From assembly GCF_000003815.2 (NCBI RefSeq), contig NC_049995.1, forward strand, positions 5,172,729 to 5,236,728: a DNA stretch of 64,000 bases, read 5' to 3'. Below the pieces are notes generated by a model. It was not told the origin of the DNA, did not search any database, and saw only the letters and a program-made list of their open reading frames with translations. The stretch's first letter is position 1. Every line of letters starts with the position of its first letter. Shown here piece after piece: positions 1 through 12,900 of the stretch. The stretch comes from Branchiostoma floridae. Lineage: Eukaryota > Chordata > Leptocardii > Amphioxiformes > Branchiostomatidae. A program made the translations under genes and the position numbers.

Positions 1-3000
1 AAACAAGACTAAGATCTCCTAAGCTGTTTCCACCATAAACAGCCACATGTGGAGGTCTACAGGACGCGTCCCATAAATGACCAGCTTGCTTGGGAACAAG
101 TTTCAGAGCCAGGCTTTGCACAGAGCTTATGTTCTTTTTCATTTCTAACCTGATCCAGTGCTGCAATTGAATAAAGGATAGAAAATATTTGTTTTTTTCA
201 CCAATATTTAAACGATGGTAACGTCCCTAGAACCAGTGTGGCAATAGCGTTTTAAAAGGTCTGATGCAAAGATCGTACACTGAATGATGTGATAAAGATT
301 TAAGGAGAGAAACGAATGACCTAACTAAAGTACCTTTCCTCCCTCTTGATCACTGCACCAGCAAGTATCATCCCTCCCATCCAAAAGATGTGAACTGGTT
401 GTATTAGAATATGTCGATGACACTGATATGTTGCAATCATTGGTTGTGATCTGCTTCAGACAATCTGAAACACAATTATGTTTTCATAAACATGCGCATA
501 TAGGATGATCCTCAAGAAATTATGTGTAAAAACATTTAGATTAAATACTTAGCACTTAATGATATTTAGATTAACTACTAATTTTTTCCGTACGTACGTG
601 CAATTTGTCCGTACGTTTTTTTGGGAGGCCACGTCCGCCACGTATTTCTAAAAACGTTAATGCTGTACAGGACAAGCGCGTCGCCCGTACTGCATGGCAC
701 GTACGGGGGCGAATCCGCAGCTCGATGGTTCACTAAGTTTTGCCTGCACGTAAAGTTCTACCGCGTGTCTGCGTGCTCCAGAATCCGTCGGATTCTCTAC
801 GAGTTCGTACGGAGGCGGTACGTTCCACTTACGGATCCCAAAAGATTGCCTACGTTTGGCACGTAGACAGCACGTATTTGCACGTACGGCGGGTTGTGCC
901 CTTAGCCTAAGTGTCAATAACATACTCCAAATTTTCCATATTGTTAGATACACTGTGTAAAACTCAACAGTAGCACATAAAACAATGATTCAGCAACATA
1001 CCGATCTTCAGGCGCAGTGGTTCACTCCAAGGACCGTACACTCTGCTCACGGCCGATCCACGAAAGCCTCGCACTTGACACACAACCGCGCACGACTCTT
1101 TTGGTAGAGCCAAGTTATACCGGGATTCCTGAATGTCAGACACAGTAACCCACTTGTCTCCATCATCTTCTTTGAAGTCTTCTTTCTGCCACTGTAGTTC
1201 ATGCCGAGGGATTGGTCCAACGAATACGTTTGCACTTTTGACATCTTCCCAGGAAAGGACAATGTTAGTGCCGTCTATGGTGTGGTCCAGAAATTTTGAC
1301 TGACCTGTAGAAGAATGCATATATACATAGGACAATTAGCTTCAATCACAGATAGAATCTAGTACCTACTAGTAGAATCTACATGAAGAGGTCAGACTTC
1401 ACATTGTAGGGCTGTCCAACCACTCAGTTTATACTCTGCTGTTTGGATAGTGTATATTTAGTGAAATGAAGTAATAGTATACACCGAAATAAAAGAGAAC
1501 ATATCAAATTACTTGAAGAAACTTCTCCTGTTTACAGTGTGTGATTTGGTAGGATATAAAACATCAATAGTGACCTGGAGCTTGAGTCACACACAGCTTC
1601 TTCAGGACCTCCGCAACACTGCTGAAATCTGGAGACGGAAATTCTCCATCACATGGTAGTTTAAGATGACCCTTAGTCGGTGTAGTCTTGGTTACCCTAG
1701 ATACATGTCAGACAGGGGAATACGTTTGTTAAATTAAACTATTGCATAATGTCACAATCCTCGTTGACATTGTCAACAAAGAGACCAAAATACGAATAGA
1801 TTCAAGAGCACCTCAGGAGGAAGCCAACAAAACATAATTGCTTACCTGTCATTTGTAGCTTTAACAGCCTGGAAGTGAAACAATAAGGATGGATGGTATA
1901 AGATAAAAGTAGCGGTATACAACATTTGGTACACGAATATCACAATAAGTGTGGTACTTTTAAAACCGCCTTTTTTTTCAAATTTTGATTTACTAGTACT
2001 TTTATTGAAGCAAAAATCATGGATGGTGAGACCGACCTGTAAGAAGCAGGCTTGATCCGTTTCCTTAGCGACCTCATCTGCATATGACGTGACGGCCTTA
2101 CACGTCTTGAGTTCGTCCTTTCTCTTGGTGTCTTCCTGTTCTAACCTGTCCATCTTCTCCTTCTCCATGTCCCGACTCTTCTCAAGCATGACATCACGTC
2201 TCTCTTGAAGGATGCTGACCAGCTCGTCCATGGCGCTGTTGATTTTCACTCTCATCTGCTCTCCTCCGTTCTGTACAGGCAAACGTTAGTTGTTTCCAAA
2301 TGACGTGATTTATGCAAATGTATGCATGGACAGTGTTTAGTCCATATGAAGAGATAGCACGCTATACCATGCCTAGATTGGGTTCAGTGTGCCTAACCTT
2401 AAATGCTCTTTGGTTAAGATTTGATATTGCTGCATCAATATGCAAATGTATTACAATGCCACCATGTTCCATATCGAACGAACTTGCATTTAAAGCATAC
2501 CTTAATCCATTCTCCCTCTTAAGGCGTACAATGAGGCAATTAGGATAGTTACCTTTACTTGCTGTTTCATTTTATCCAAGTCGTTGATGAATGTTTCCAG
2601 ACTTGACATCCATGACTTCAGCTTCAACACATTACTGCCGAGGTGCTCCTGTCATGAAGAGTAGAAAATCATTTCTTAGAAGGGTATTTAACGTTATATA
2701 CTATACATTGACAAATAATCAATGTGCTACGACATCAACATGTTAGAGATGCAATATTGGCATTCTACAACGCACCATAAAACACAAAAAATACAGTTAT
2801 TTTTGTATTTGCGTGTGTAAGAGAAAAGTGCAAACTTTAACGCCCGTTACCTTTTTGACATTGTACTGTGTGGATAGTGCTGCCACGTCATGTTCCTTAT
2901 GTTCTCCTACCAACTTACAGAGATGGCAGATCGGAACTTCACACACCATGCAGACCAGGTTTACCTGAATTAGGATAAACACTTAGACTTTTAAAGACTG

Positions 3001-4573
3001 TTAGTTAAAGCTCCTAAAGCTCCACTTTATCCTCTGAATGTAGTTCGAAGTGTGCAATGAATTGATGACTGATATACAAGTATGTGTATAGACATGTACA
3101 AGTACAGTCATGCTATAATGCTATTCCTACATTTGTACTGCTATTTCGGCAATGGCACAGTAATGCTTCGGCAAGTAGACAATAGTACAGTGTCTTGGAA
3201 TTGGTTTATACAAACATCTTTTTGCTTCCAAGTGTAAATAAGGTCCCGTAAGGTTCTGTATATAAGTAAATATCAAGTTACCTTCTCATCATCATGTTCA
3301 GAACACATGACGGTTTTCTTCTCAGCTGTTGGTTCCACAAGCTGATGTCTGGCAAAAACACCTTTCCTCGGATGGTAGTTAGACAGGCACGTCTCGCAGT
3401 ACTTCACATTACACTGAACACAGAGCTTCACGGCTGGGGAGGGGGGTTCTTCCTCACAGATCTGACAGGGGAGGACCTGTCCCTCTCCTCGACCTGCATG
3501 GTGTACAGAATGTACGATACGCCAAAAAGCAGTTACTCAAGCAACTGGATATGATTTTTGAAGCGGTCAGACGTTTCAGGTAGCATAGTGTTCCTATATC
3601 CAAAATTTGCCTTCAACTCCTGTGCATATAAATTCATACTTAAGAATAAAATCTGATCATTGTCACTGATAAGTGGTAGTGGATTCTACATGAAACGTCT
3701 GACCGTTTCCAATATCATATTCAGTTGCTTGGATAACTACTTTCTGCCCTACTCATACTATACATGGTTCGGTGCAGTGCAGTGCAACAAGACCAGCTGT
3801 TGCCACGCCAAGTGCATGCAAAGCTTGTATATTATATCCCGAAGGACGTTTATTATATCAACCATACAGAACCAGACCTGCGGCTTTGCGGTACCGTTCC
3901 ACGATGTTCTGGAGGAGGATGTTCCTTCTCGGTGTTGCCGCTGCCCCGCCAGGACTCAGGTCGGCTTCCTCTCTACACGTGGGGCACAGGAACGGCTCCT
4001 CTGTGACGTCAGGGTCGGAAGACTGGGAACTTTGAGAACTAAGAGACCCACTTTCCTTGCCAGGCTCTGAGGCAGCTTCGGCCCCATTATCAGTCTTCTT
4101 AAGAGACCTGTTTTAAGACGTTAAAAAGTACTTGTAAGACAGTCTAGCCTTTTCTTTCCGTCGAAAAAGGGGCGAGCAGAAAGGTGACAATATAACATTG
4201 TGTACTACTGAAGTGACGCCTGTAAAAATGGCGACAAACGTCCACAGTGCACGCTTATATGCTTACGTTGTCTCAGTGACTGAGATATACGTGGCACAAA
4301 GAAAAGAATACCATTATCATAACAAATATCTTTACAGTAATGTCACACGGGAAAGACACATCCATGTTGAATGTGTGGACAACCAGTACTGCCATACCCC
4401 ACCCACCCCTTAGGATTAAGGTTACAAGGATCACGGCGGCAACGGTCTTACGTTTACCTGCGCATGTTGTCAAAGCACCTGCGGCACAGGTTATGCTGAC
4501 AGGGCAGCTGCAGGGGGTCCTCAAACAGGTCCAGACACACGGGACAGGTCAGCTCCGACTCTAGAGCCTCCAT
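1..4573 (-). CDS. MID1/MID2-like TRIM E3 ubiquitin ligase with C-terminal FN3 and DOC (APC10-like) domains, partial
   Basis: Eleven exons on the minus strand join in phase: 4458-4573, 3878-4107, 3282-3493, 2851-2964, 2553-2648, 2037-2270, 1846-1868 (23 nt), 1575-1696, 1002-1304, 334-464 and <1-160. They give about 580 codons and run off the left edge. Start is ATG at 4571-4573 ([13 protein letters not shown], close to MID1). RING ligands are C10, C13, C25, H27, C30, C33, C80 and C83, with a Ser/Glu-rich loop before C80. B-box 1 covers about 125-165, B-box 2 about 176-215, the coiled coil about 225-335, a COS-like segment 340-382 and FN3 383-483. From about 484 a DOC-type fold follows: a SST/LLDG/CW motif, then HWIRLEM, then [13 protein letters not shown] proteins are microtubule-bound E3 ligases that end in SPRY; here DOC lies where SPRY is expected. 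Family assignment is strong; the substrate is unknown. Confidence 0.88.
577..905. repeat. CGTACG-rich element with short terminal similarity
   Basis: This stretch lies in the TRIM intron between exons 9 and 10 and is dense in cgtacg and cacgta. The two ends share ccgtacgtgcaa in inverted orientation (around 588 and 885). It looks like a small non-autonomous DNA transposon, but no clear target duplication could be fixed. Confidence 0.35.
3530..3740. mobile_element. Two inverted Penelope-like 3' ends with a hammerhead-like core
   Basis: Arms 3530-3582 and 3686-3740 are inverted copies of the same ~53-bp sequence, which contains gaaacgtctgac and cagttgcttg. Just before the right arm, CTGATAA (3666-3672), a TGTAG/CTACA-type stem and GAAAC (3692-3696) resemble a hammerhead ribozyme core with one core mismatch. 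Penelope-like retroelements are known to carry such motifs. The pair sits in TRIM intron 2. A third relative is at 55918-56040. Confidence 0.5.
3765..3868 (+). mobile_element. LINE 3'-end fragment
   Basis: This is a diverged copy of the sequence at 7565-7660, sharing accagctgttgcc-like and ccgaaggacg-like blocks. It lies only a few bases from the TRIM exon 2 donor. Confidence 0.4.
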
Positions 4574-6901
4574 GGTGAGGGGTAAAAAAGGACGAAGACG
4601 ACCCTACTGAAACTAGAAGCAAAGGTTTCGGACTCGATACTTCCGGGTGCACTGGCCTGTGGATACCTTTGACATACGAACCTTAGCCGCTATTGTGTTT
4701 GCTTTACTGGCTGCACTGAAACACGTATGAAATTTGGGGTTTTGAAAAAGAAAATATAAGCTATGTTAGGCCCTCTTTTTAATTATAAACAGGACAACAT
4801 AATCTTTTGAAAGACTAGATATGAACGTCTGTAGCCGTCTTTAGGTAGACAACCTACCTAACTTTATTAGTAATCTCCAAGCAGATGTTGGGAAAAAGAT
4901 TGGAATGTTTCCTGGTTAACGACCAGGCTTCTATGATGGTTAGTTACGCCTTATTAGCATAGTAGTTATGAGACTTGAAAACCTGAATATTCCTATGTTA
5001 GATTTAAATTCGTTATCTGATAGTTCTTTTGTCTATCTGCTACTTAAAGGATCGGCTTTACTGACATCTGATATAAATTCCGAAATTCTCTCCATAACTC
5101 AATCATATTTATCCGAAACAAAACGATTTTGAAATTGCTTTTTGACTATCCTTATCATTTACTATTGGTAACATAAGTTTATCCGTCCGTTTCTTTTTAG
5201 AATTCGGCGTTCCCGTACCCGTTTCATCTTTTTTGTCCTATGTTGTGTTGTTATTTTGTCTAGTGGTGTCTTTAATATAAGCCTGTGTGCTTTAGTGGGG
5301 GCACCACTATGTTTTGTACTGTATTAATGTTGCAATAAAAAAACAAATAAGAAAAAAAATTGTTAAGGGAGAAAAACAGGATGTCCTCATATATTCTTAA
5401 CCGACTCGTTTCAGACGGAGGCGATGGTTGCGGTTCGATAGGTGAGTTTATTATGTTCAGGTCGAGAGTTTACAACAGCGGCACTATCTTAGCTCAATTA
5501 AGCCATGTTGATTTCATTATATGGATGACACCCACAGGGAACTCCAAACCTGATGCGGTTCCATGGGGTGTGAACTCATGCTCACCCGAAAGAAGTCTAC
5601 TCTACTCTACTGTACCCTAATAAAAAAAGGCCCCCCTCCCAACAAAACTCTGAAAGTCGCCTTCATTATGAAACCTTAGTGGTCAGGAAGATTGAATAAA
5701 GGACTAAACACAGGGTGTAGTAAACCAAACACTAGATTATCATTTTTGTTCTGTCACACCTTCTTGGACTTTACTTTGGAACTCTATGACGTTAGTATCC
5801 TTGTCCTCAATTTTTATTTAAGGCATACATTTGCTCATTTTACATGTATACAGCTGCTTTGTACGATTTACCGTATGGTTGAAAATTTAATTTTGGGGGG
5901 CCTAAAATTGATGCGCGTTGATGTCATCCATATAATCACATCAACAAGGCCTTACTAAACTTGGTAATAATGAATGAAGCACAATATCATCATCTTTAAG
6001 TTTTATCATTCATGACAGAAGTGTCGTGATGGACCCGGTAGAAACTCAGTATTCGGCCGCTACCTGCTCGGCCACAACCTGAGTGTTGGAGAAAACAAGA
6101 CAAACGTTAGGCACTTACCAAAGTTGTCGTCAGTTCATTACAATATGGAGAATTAGCATGAAAGCCGCTCATCTGTGTTGGTTTGATCCATTTTTTAGTT
6201 TGTAACTTTCATTCAACACAAGCAAGTATTACTTCATAAGGGGGGGGGGGGGGTGAAGGCGGTCATCTACAGAAGAACACGCCAGCCGACACTCAACTGA
6301 GACGGGGGGATATACATTGTTTGTATATATATATCTTGCCAGGCATTTACGATTCATTACTCGAGTCACGTGTCCTTAAAATCACGCGCTCAGAGTAATT
6401 GAATCACCATTCCAAAAGAAAATGGATGTGTGACTGAAAATTCGAGGTGAGCAACTTGTGTTGAAGGAAATTCCAACACGGCAAATTGTGTAACACTCCC
6501 TTGTAGCCATTCCAACGAATTATAAAGAATCCAGTTAACACAAGGTAGCTTAATGCACCTTACCGTGAAAGCCAAAAATCAGTATCACGATATATTTCAA
6601 TTATAGATACAATACAGCAAAATACAGCAAAATATTTCTTATCCTTGTACCATTCCACATGCCTCATAACTATTCGAAGGTATCACCAGGTCAGGTAACG
6701 ACTTACTTAAAGTCACATTTCCAAAACAAGGCTCAGCCGTGCAGTTTGCGGAAACGAAAAATACGTATAAAAAATACACACAAATGATGCCAAAGACTTT
6801 TCTCTTTACGTCTTGTGTACTTTGGTGTTTCTTACATCATACTTTTCGTTACCGAAAGCTGTCCGGTCGGGCCCGGGCGCCCCTGTTGGAATGATGTGAC
6901 A
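4574..6901. other. Intergenic, no gene seen
   Basis: This lies between the start of the TRIM gene and the stop of the carboxypeptidase-like gene. It holds a hAT-like end motif at 4871-4889, a probable LINE tail at 4985-5345 and a run of G at 6241-6253. No exon could be supported. Confidence 0.6.
4985..5345 (+). mobile_element. CR1-like LINE 3'-end remnant
   Basis: An open stretch ending near 5130 reads like the last residues of a CR1-type reverse transcriptase ORF (LSDSSFVYLLLKG, then YLSETKRF and stop). It is followed by an AT-rich tail ending in caataaaaaaac. No upstream RT is left. Confidence 0.4.
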
Positions 6902-9900
6902 TTATCCTACCAGAAGCCCTGCGAAGAACTCGTCGGCAGAAGGTCGGATTTGGTCGGCAGGTAGGACGAAGCCGTCACGGAGCTGGATGGCGTAGGAATA
7001 CTTGATTCCGGCCACGGTGTAAGCCCAATCACAGCTGGATCCTCCCACCAAGCCGTCTGAAAAAAAAAGCCCCGTTTGAAACATTCTGTTGTCTGATTAG
7101 AACATTCACCTGCGGACATAAAATTACTAGAAATGTAGGAAAAGGTTGGCGACGATTGCATTTTAGTGAAGTTTTCTTTTTGTGGTACAATACGTATTTT
7201 CTGTTCCGAACACTCACTGATGTTGGCGATTGTTCCATGCATGAAACTGATCCCGTTGACAGAGTAGATGGCGCTTACTGCCCTTCCAGCAAGGTCATCC
7301 TAGAGAAGGAATTTCAAAGGAGTTAGTGGATGAGAAAGGTGACAATATTAATGTAGATGCTGAGATTGGCATATCAATTGGTTTCAATAATCGACTACAG
7401 TAGAGTTACCAACCTAGGATTGATGTGTTCAAAAATTCGTATTTTCCCAGAACTATCGTAGAGTGGAACTTGTTATCACCAAGCACATTAGGGGCATCTT
7501 CTCTGGATAGTTTTAAAGAACGCTTGCAGATAACTGTGCAAAAGTTAGGTGTGGCGGATCGTTCAGTGTAATATAACCAGCTGCTGCCGCATCGCGTGCC
7601 TGCGAAGCTGGTGTGTTACGCCGAAGGGCGGTTATACCGGCTATATAGATACAGATACAGATACAGTAGATCGAAGACCTGAGTTCCAGACCAATATCCC
7701 CGCAATAGTACATGTAGATTCTATTTTTCAAAGGTCGAGTTTTTCAACCTCCTTGGTCAGCACTCATCTTCCTCAGGTTTTAAGTAACAATCGAAGGCAG
7801 TGTCCCTCACCTGTTCCTCATAGTCTGGCGCTGAGTTGAAGGTCCAGCCGTGAGGGGTCATCCACGTCTGACCGGAGGCGTGCACGCTCAGGTAAGCCTT
7901 CAGGTTGTCGCTGTTCTCCATGACCAAGTCGCGGACCGCCTTTGTCTCGGGCTCGGAGAAGGCGACCGGTCCGTGGTAGATATCAGAGCAGGGGTCGTCG
8001 CTGGGGCTAGAGCCTGGAAACCACACACGTACAGCTGTCAATCATTATTTTGGTTGAAGGACGTTTATATCCAAACTTTCGTTTACAAGTAAGACGAAGG
8101 AAAACTTAGATTTTACCGACCTTGAAGACAGCAACAGACGTGGAAAACTACTTGTTCCATAATGATTTTGAATACCTCTCAGCAATATGTAAATTACGAA
8201 TTAGTTCGCACCCGTTAGAAATAGAGAGTGGACGATACCAAAAGCTACCTCTTCAGGAGAGATTTTAAGCAGTGCACAACGAATGCGGTGGAAAATGAAA
8301 CACATTTCATTTGTGAACGTCCCAGATTCGATGCCGAAAGAAACAGACTATTCGAAAGAGTGGAAAGGGTTATGTCTGAATCTGTATATAAAAGTCGTTT
8401 ACAGTATAACGTTAGGTCACCTTTATCCGCGGGGTAACCTATATTCGTTGTGTTAAAAAAATGTGTATCGATATCTAGGGATTTCAAATTGAAATATTTC
8501 CAAAATATTGCAGTATAAAGCTACCGTCTTTCGACTTGACGATCCCAAATACCCTATTCTTAAATACAACGGATATACGTTACCCCATGGATAAAGGTGA
8601 CCTAACGTTACTACCAAAGTGTACGTCCCAGTTACGGTTGGCGTCGACTCCGAAGCACAGCCCCCGGACGGAACGAGTTTTTTTCCACATCCGGTCCTGG
8701 TACCACGGAAATAAAAAGTTTTGATGAAAAATCATGCAACAGATTAACCTGTTATGTTGTCACCAAGGACGTCTTGAATAATGTGTCTAAACTTTTACTA
8801 AGGCCACATGGTCTTAATTTTATGGATGACATCCTCTGGAGACCCAAAACTAATGCCCGAGGGTGAAGAAAGAAAGTCCAGTGGAAAATGCTGCTAAAAC
8901 ACAGGACTGAACATCTAGACCCTTCTATCCCAGCCTTGTTTTTTTTCTTCTTATGTTCCCGTCCAGCACGACTGTAAGAGACAACCGTCACCATTTCAAT
9001 AATGTTTTTATGGCCATTCTTGTTTAAAGAGGGGAAGAATGGCGCAGTGGCCCCATGTCCTTAATCGCGGTGGCAAATTTTACCCCTCTGCCGGCTGAAG
9101 TCCCTCCCCAGCTTATGTTACTGTTTTATGCCACCGGAGGAATCTGCTTGGAGATTACCATGTCCTGACCATGTGACCAGGTATGCTGTTGGGTGACATG
9201 TGGCCACAGTTTGTTTTGTTTTATTTTCCAATGCAACGACAGGCGAAAATCAATGAGCGATCAGACATCATCCAGTGTGGCCTTATCTCCAGCCATATCT
9301 TCTAGTGACAGAACCGGATGATCTGCCTGGAGATTAAATTTTTACTGCCTACTGTCGGTGCTCTCTCTACTGCCGAAGAAAATTCGGGGTGGATACCAGC
9401 TCCCCTCTCATGAATATTTCAAATTATCTGGTTGCAAACTAATTTGAACGAAACACTATTTTGTTAACGACCAAAACTCAAACAAGATAGTTTTTAGAAA
9501 AGCTGACCGCGGCCGAAGATGGGAAATTAGAACTGGTTGGGTGTAGTAAGTGTCGTGAGCTCTTTCTAGTGGAGAAGAAAAAAATGTTAAGCCGAGGGGC
9601 TTGGTGGGCATGACTCCACCGTCAAGGAAAGTCGGGCACAACGTCGGAGAAAGGACATTATATAAGATATGTAATCTTTTGTAATCTTTTATAATGTCCT
9701 TGGTCGAAGGCATGGTGAATATCGAACCTAGAACCTCTTGGCTCTGAGCCGAATTTTTAGCCGGGCAGAAAGCCACCAAAATATGCTCGCTAAGCGACCA
9801 CTACCATTGATGACGGACGACTGATGGCGCATGATGTAACTAGCCTACCGACCAATCAGAAAGCTACAAAGGTCGTCTTTTTTCATTGGTTGGCAGAAGA

Positions 9901-12900
9901 ATTGAAATGAACGGGCCAGCAAAAATAAAATGTTTTCCTTCGGAAACATTATATACAAAAGCATGGAAACCACCATAAAAGTCAAGAATTGAAATGCACG
10001 AAGTGACTGTGATATTTCGTTACTTACCTCCGTGTGAGTGAAGACGTATCCGTCAACGTTGGTGACCGGAATGAAGTAGAAGTCCACCTGGTCCATAAGG
10101 GACGTGATCTGGCTGTCATTGCCATAGCCCTCCAGTAACTGGAATGTACATATTTTGCATTTCTTGGGTTGCATTTTACACGCCCTTTTTTGGCCTATAT
10201 CCAAAATTGTAAGTGAAACATACCGTGATTAAAGCACTGTTATTTTCGGAACTACTGGCAGTACTAGGTAACACATGACGTGACTGTATTTTTGCGTAAG
10301 GTAAACGTTGTATTTGCTTCGCCTATTTCTGTATACCCGTACAAGCTGCCTATCCGGACAGATTTATTTGATCCACTCGCACCGGGAAGGGCCCCTGCTT
10401 TTTTCGATAAGTGCGGTGTGTTCTTTAACGTGATCGAGGTGTGGCTGTCCTCAAACAAGGGAGACGGCCCTAACCGGTGAAGCTAGGTACTCATTGTCAC
10501 CTCAGTGAAGTGAGGAAAGTTGTGCAAAGTGTCACAAGTGCACAAGATCGGTGGCACATCAACGATTGGAACCCAGAACAATCTAGCAACCTGACAACTG
10601 TGCCACATGACCCGACATTGCGTCACCAAAGGTTGTCTGTTTTTTGCTGCTTGCTCGATCACCTGGTGACAAATGGCCCTATATGTACTTACGAACTTGA
10701 TGTTGTACATCAGAGTAGCAGACACGATCCAATCCCGGGCGTGGAGCTGTCCCTCCAGTAAAACGGCGGGCTTGTTTCCACCAGCGCTCCCCACCTGTGC
10801 GCGAGAGTAATACTTACATAAATAAGAGACATTACCTTAAAGTTTTGTTTCAACCTATATCGCCGCACAAAACAGTATCAGATCTTCAATCTGGCATCAT
10901 ATTGAATGAATCTTGACAGAGTACTACAAAAGTTCATTCCCGATACAGTGTACATGTACTCAGCTGATGTCAGCACATTTATGAACGAATCATCACACCT
11001 TGATGGCTCTGATATAGTAGCCTTCATACGTGGTTCCGATGGTGAAGACGGACGCCAGACTGGGATAACTCGTCGCGAAGTCTGTTAGCTGCGAATCGAT
11101 CTGTGGAGAGAAAGTTGCGACTCAAAGTCAAAGAAATTAGAAAAGTGGAAACTAATAACATAATGTCTAATGACACGATATGGACAATTATCATATAACG
11201 ACATCGATCAATCCGAAGGTCCCATCTCAATTCGGTTTTGACGCCGTAACACATAATTGCAACGAGCCGGATGTTAAATAAAAAGCACCGGATCCAATCA
11301 GAAGGAGCAATATACAGGGCATTGACCAATCAGACCACGTCCGCCATTTTCGAACAGGAATCATGGGTGAGAGGACTGCACAGTGCATTTCTTTTCGTCA
11401 AATTCGAAACCTCAGACTCATTTTCGAGTCACTGTAAGCTTCCTCCACTGGCTTCTCTGTGGGCATTGACCATTGTCGTAGCTAGGGGCGAACTACCCGG
11501 CATGTATTCCTTTCCCGGCATATTTTTCTTCCCGGTGTATTCCCGGTTAAAAATCACATCTTACCCAGAGAGGCCGGTGAAGGAGGCTACTGTAAGCTGG
11601 GTAAGTCCAAGAGCAACAATCAGTGGCTGACGGTCGGAAAGTTGAACATTTTGACCGGGAAAAAATGGGCAAAGCGGAACCTCGGGTAGTTTGGATAGGC
11701 TATATGGTAATATGATTCATGACCAGTGGATTAGGTAGTTATATATAGCAAATGACTTGGTGTTATTACACCATATACACCTCGGGGCGGGTCATTAAGC
11801 CTTAAATTTCGAATTGCACACGGTAGAATACCTACGTCAGCATAGGTGTTGTAGTCGTCGAAGTTGAAGCCTACGGCGCGAATGTGGCGTGATCTCGCCA
11901 TATTGATGCTTTGTTGAAGGTCATCAACCATCACCTTGTGCAGTACGGAAAAAAAGCATTATTGCCTTAACAAAAAGTACAGTGACTTTCGCATGGTCGG
12001 CTATAAACTACAAAGAAGGGACACAGAAAAAAACTTCAAGTTTTACAGACTAAACAATATAGGATAAAAAATACAATGAGGTGGGGCTAACGTTAACATT
12101 AGTGTCATTATTCTTTCTAATAACAAAACAATCTTTTGTGTATTTGCATGTAGCTATATCAGTATTATGTGTGTGGTCTCAGTATTATAAAAAAACATCA
12201 TTATGATAACCATCATCAAGGGTCGCTAACCATTGCGAATGATTATTCACAGGAAACGACTGGAGACGCGAAACATTCCCGGCCTACCGTGTACTTCATG
12301 CCAGTCTTCTCCAACAGGGTCTTCACTTTCCTGAGGAGATTCTTGGGCACGCGCACATCCACGGGACAGGAGAGGCAGGTCGGGCCCTTCCAGAAGTCAA
12401 CCTACGACAGCAAACAAAATCATTTCGCTCAAGTTAAACTAGAATCTGGGAAGCGAACGTTTGCATATAGAGTTAAAGAAAGCTAGAACTCACTTCCACT
12501 AGATGTTTCATCCACACAAACAAACACTAGTGTAAAAGAATTGGGTGACCCCTGGCCTCCAACCCTTACGACATGGCACGGATTATGAGGATATGGTTTT
12601 ATGACTTTATCTTTTTGTAAATATTGTTTGTATTGTGTGTTCCTGGGGTCTCAATAAAGCAGTCCTATGTCATGGATGAGAGCTATCCTGATGAAAGAAA
12701 ACAGAAATGAACAAGAGTTCGGAGAGCTCATATCTCCATGAAATAGTCTGAATATGTAAATGACCTCCACATTTACATAATTTATGCTTGGTTATGTACA
12801 TCTTTTGATAACTTACGCCGGTCACAATGTTGATTGTCCAATAATTTATCAATTAGAAGAATTATAGCACTTTTACATGAATTATGCAAATTATAATTAG

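Noticed and set aside
10264-10480. Overlapping frames on both strands near carboxypeptidase exon 7
   Set aside because: They lie in an intron and in a SINE-like repeat.
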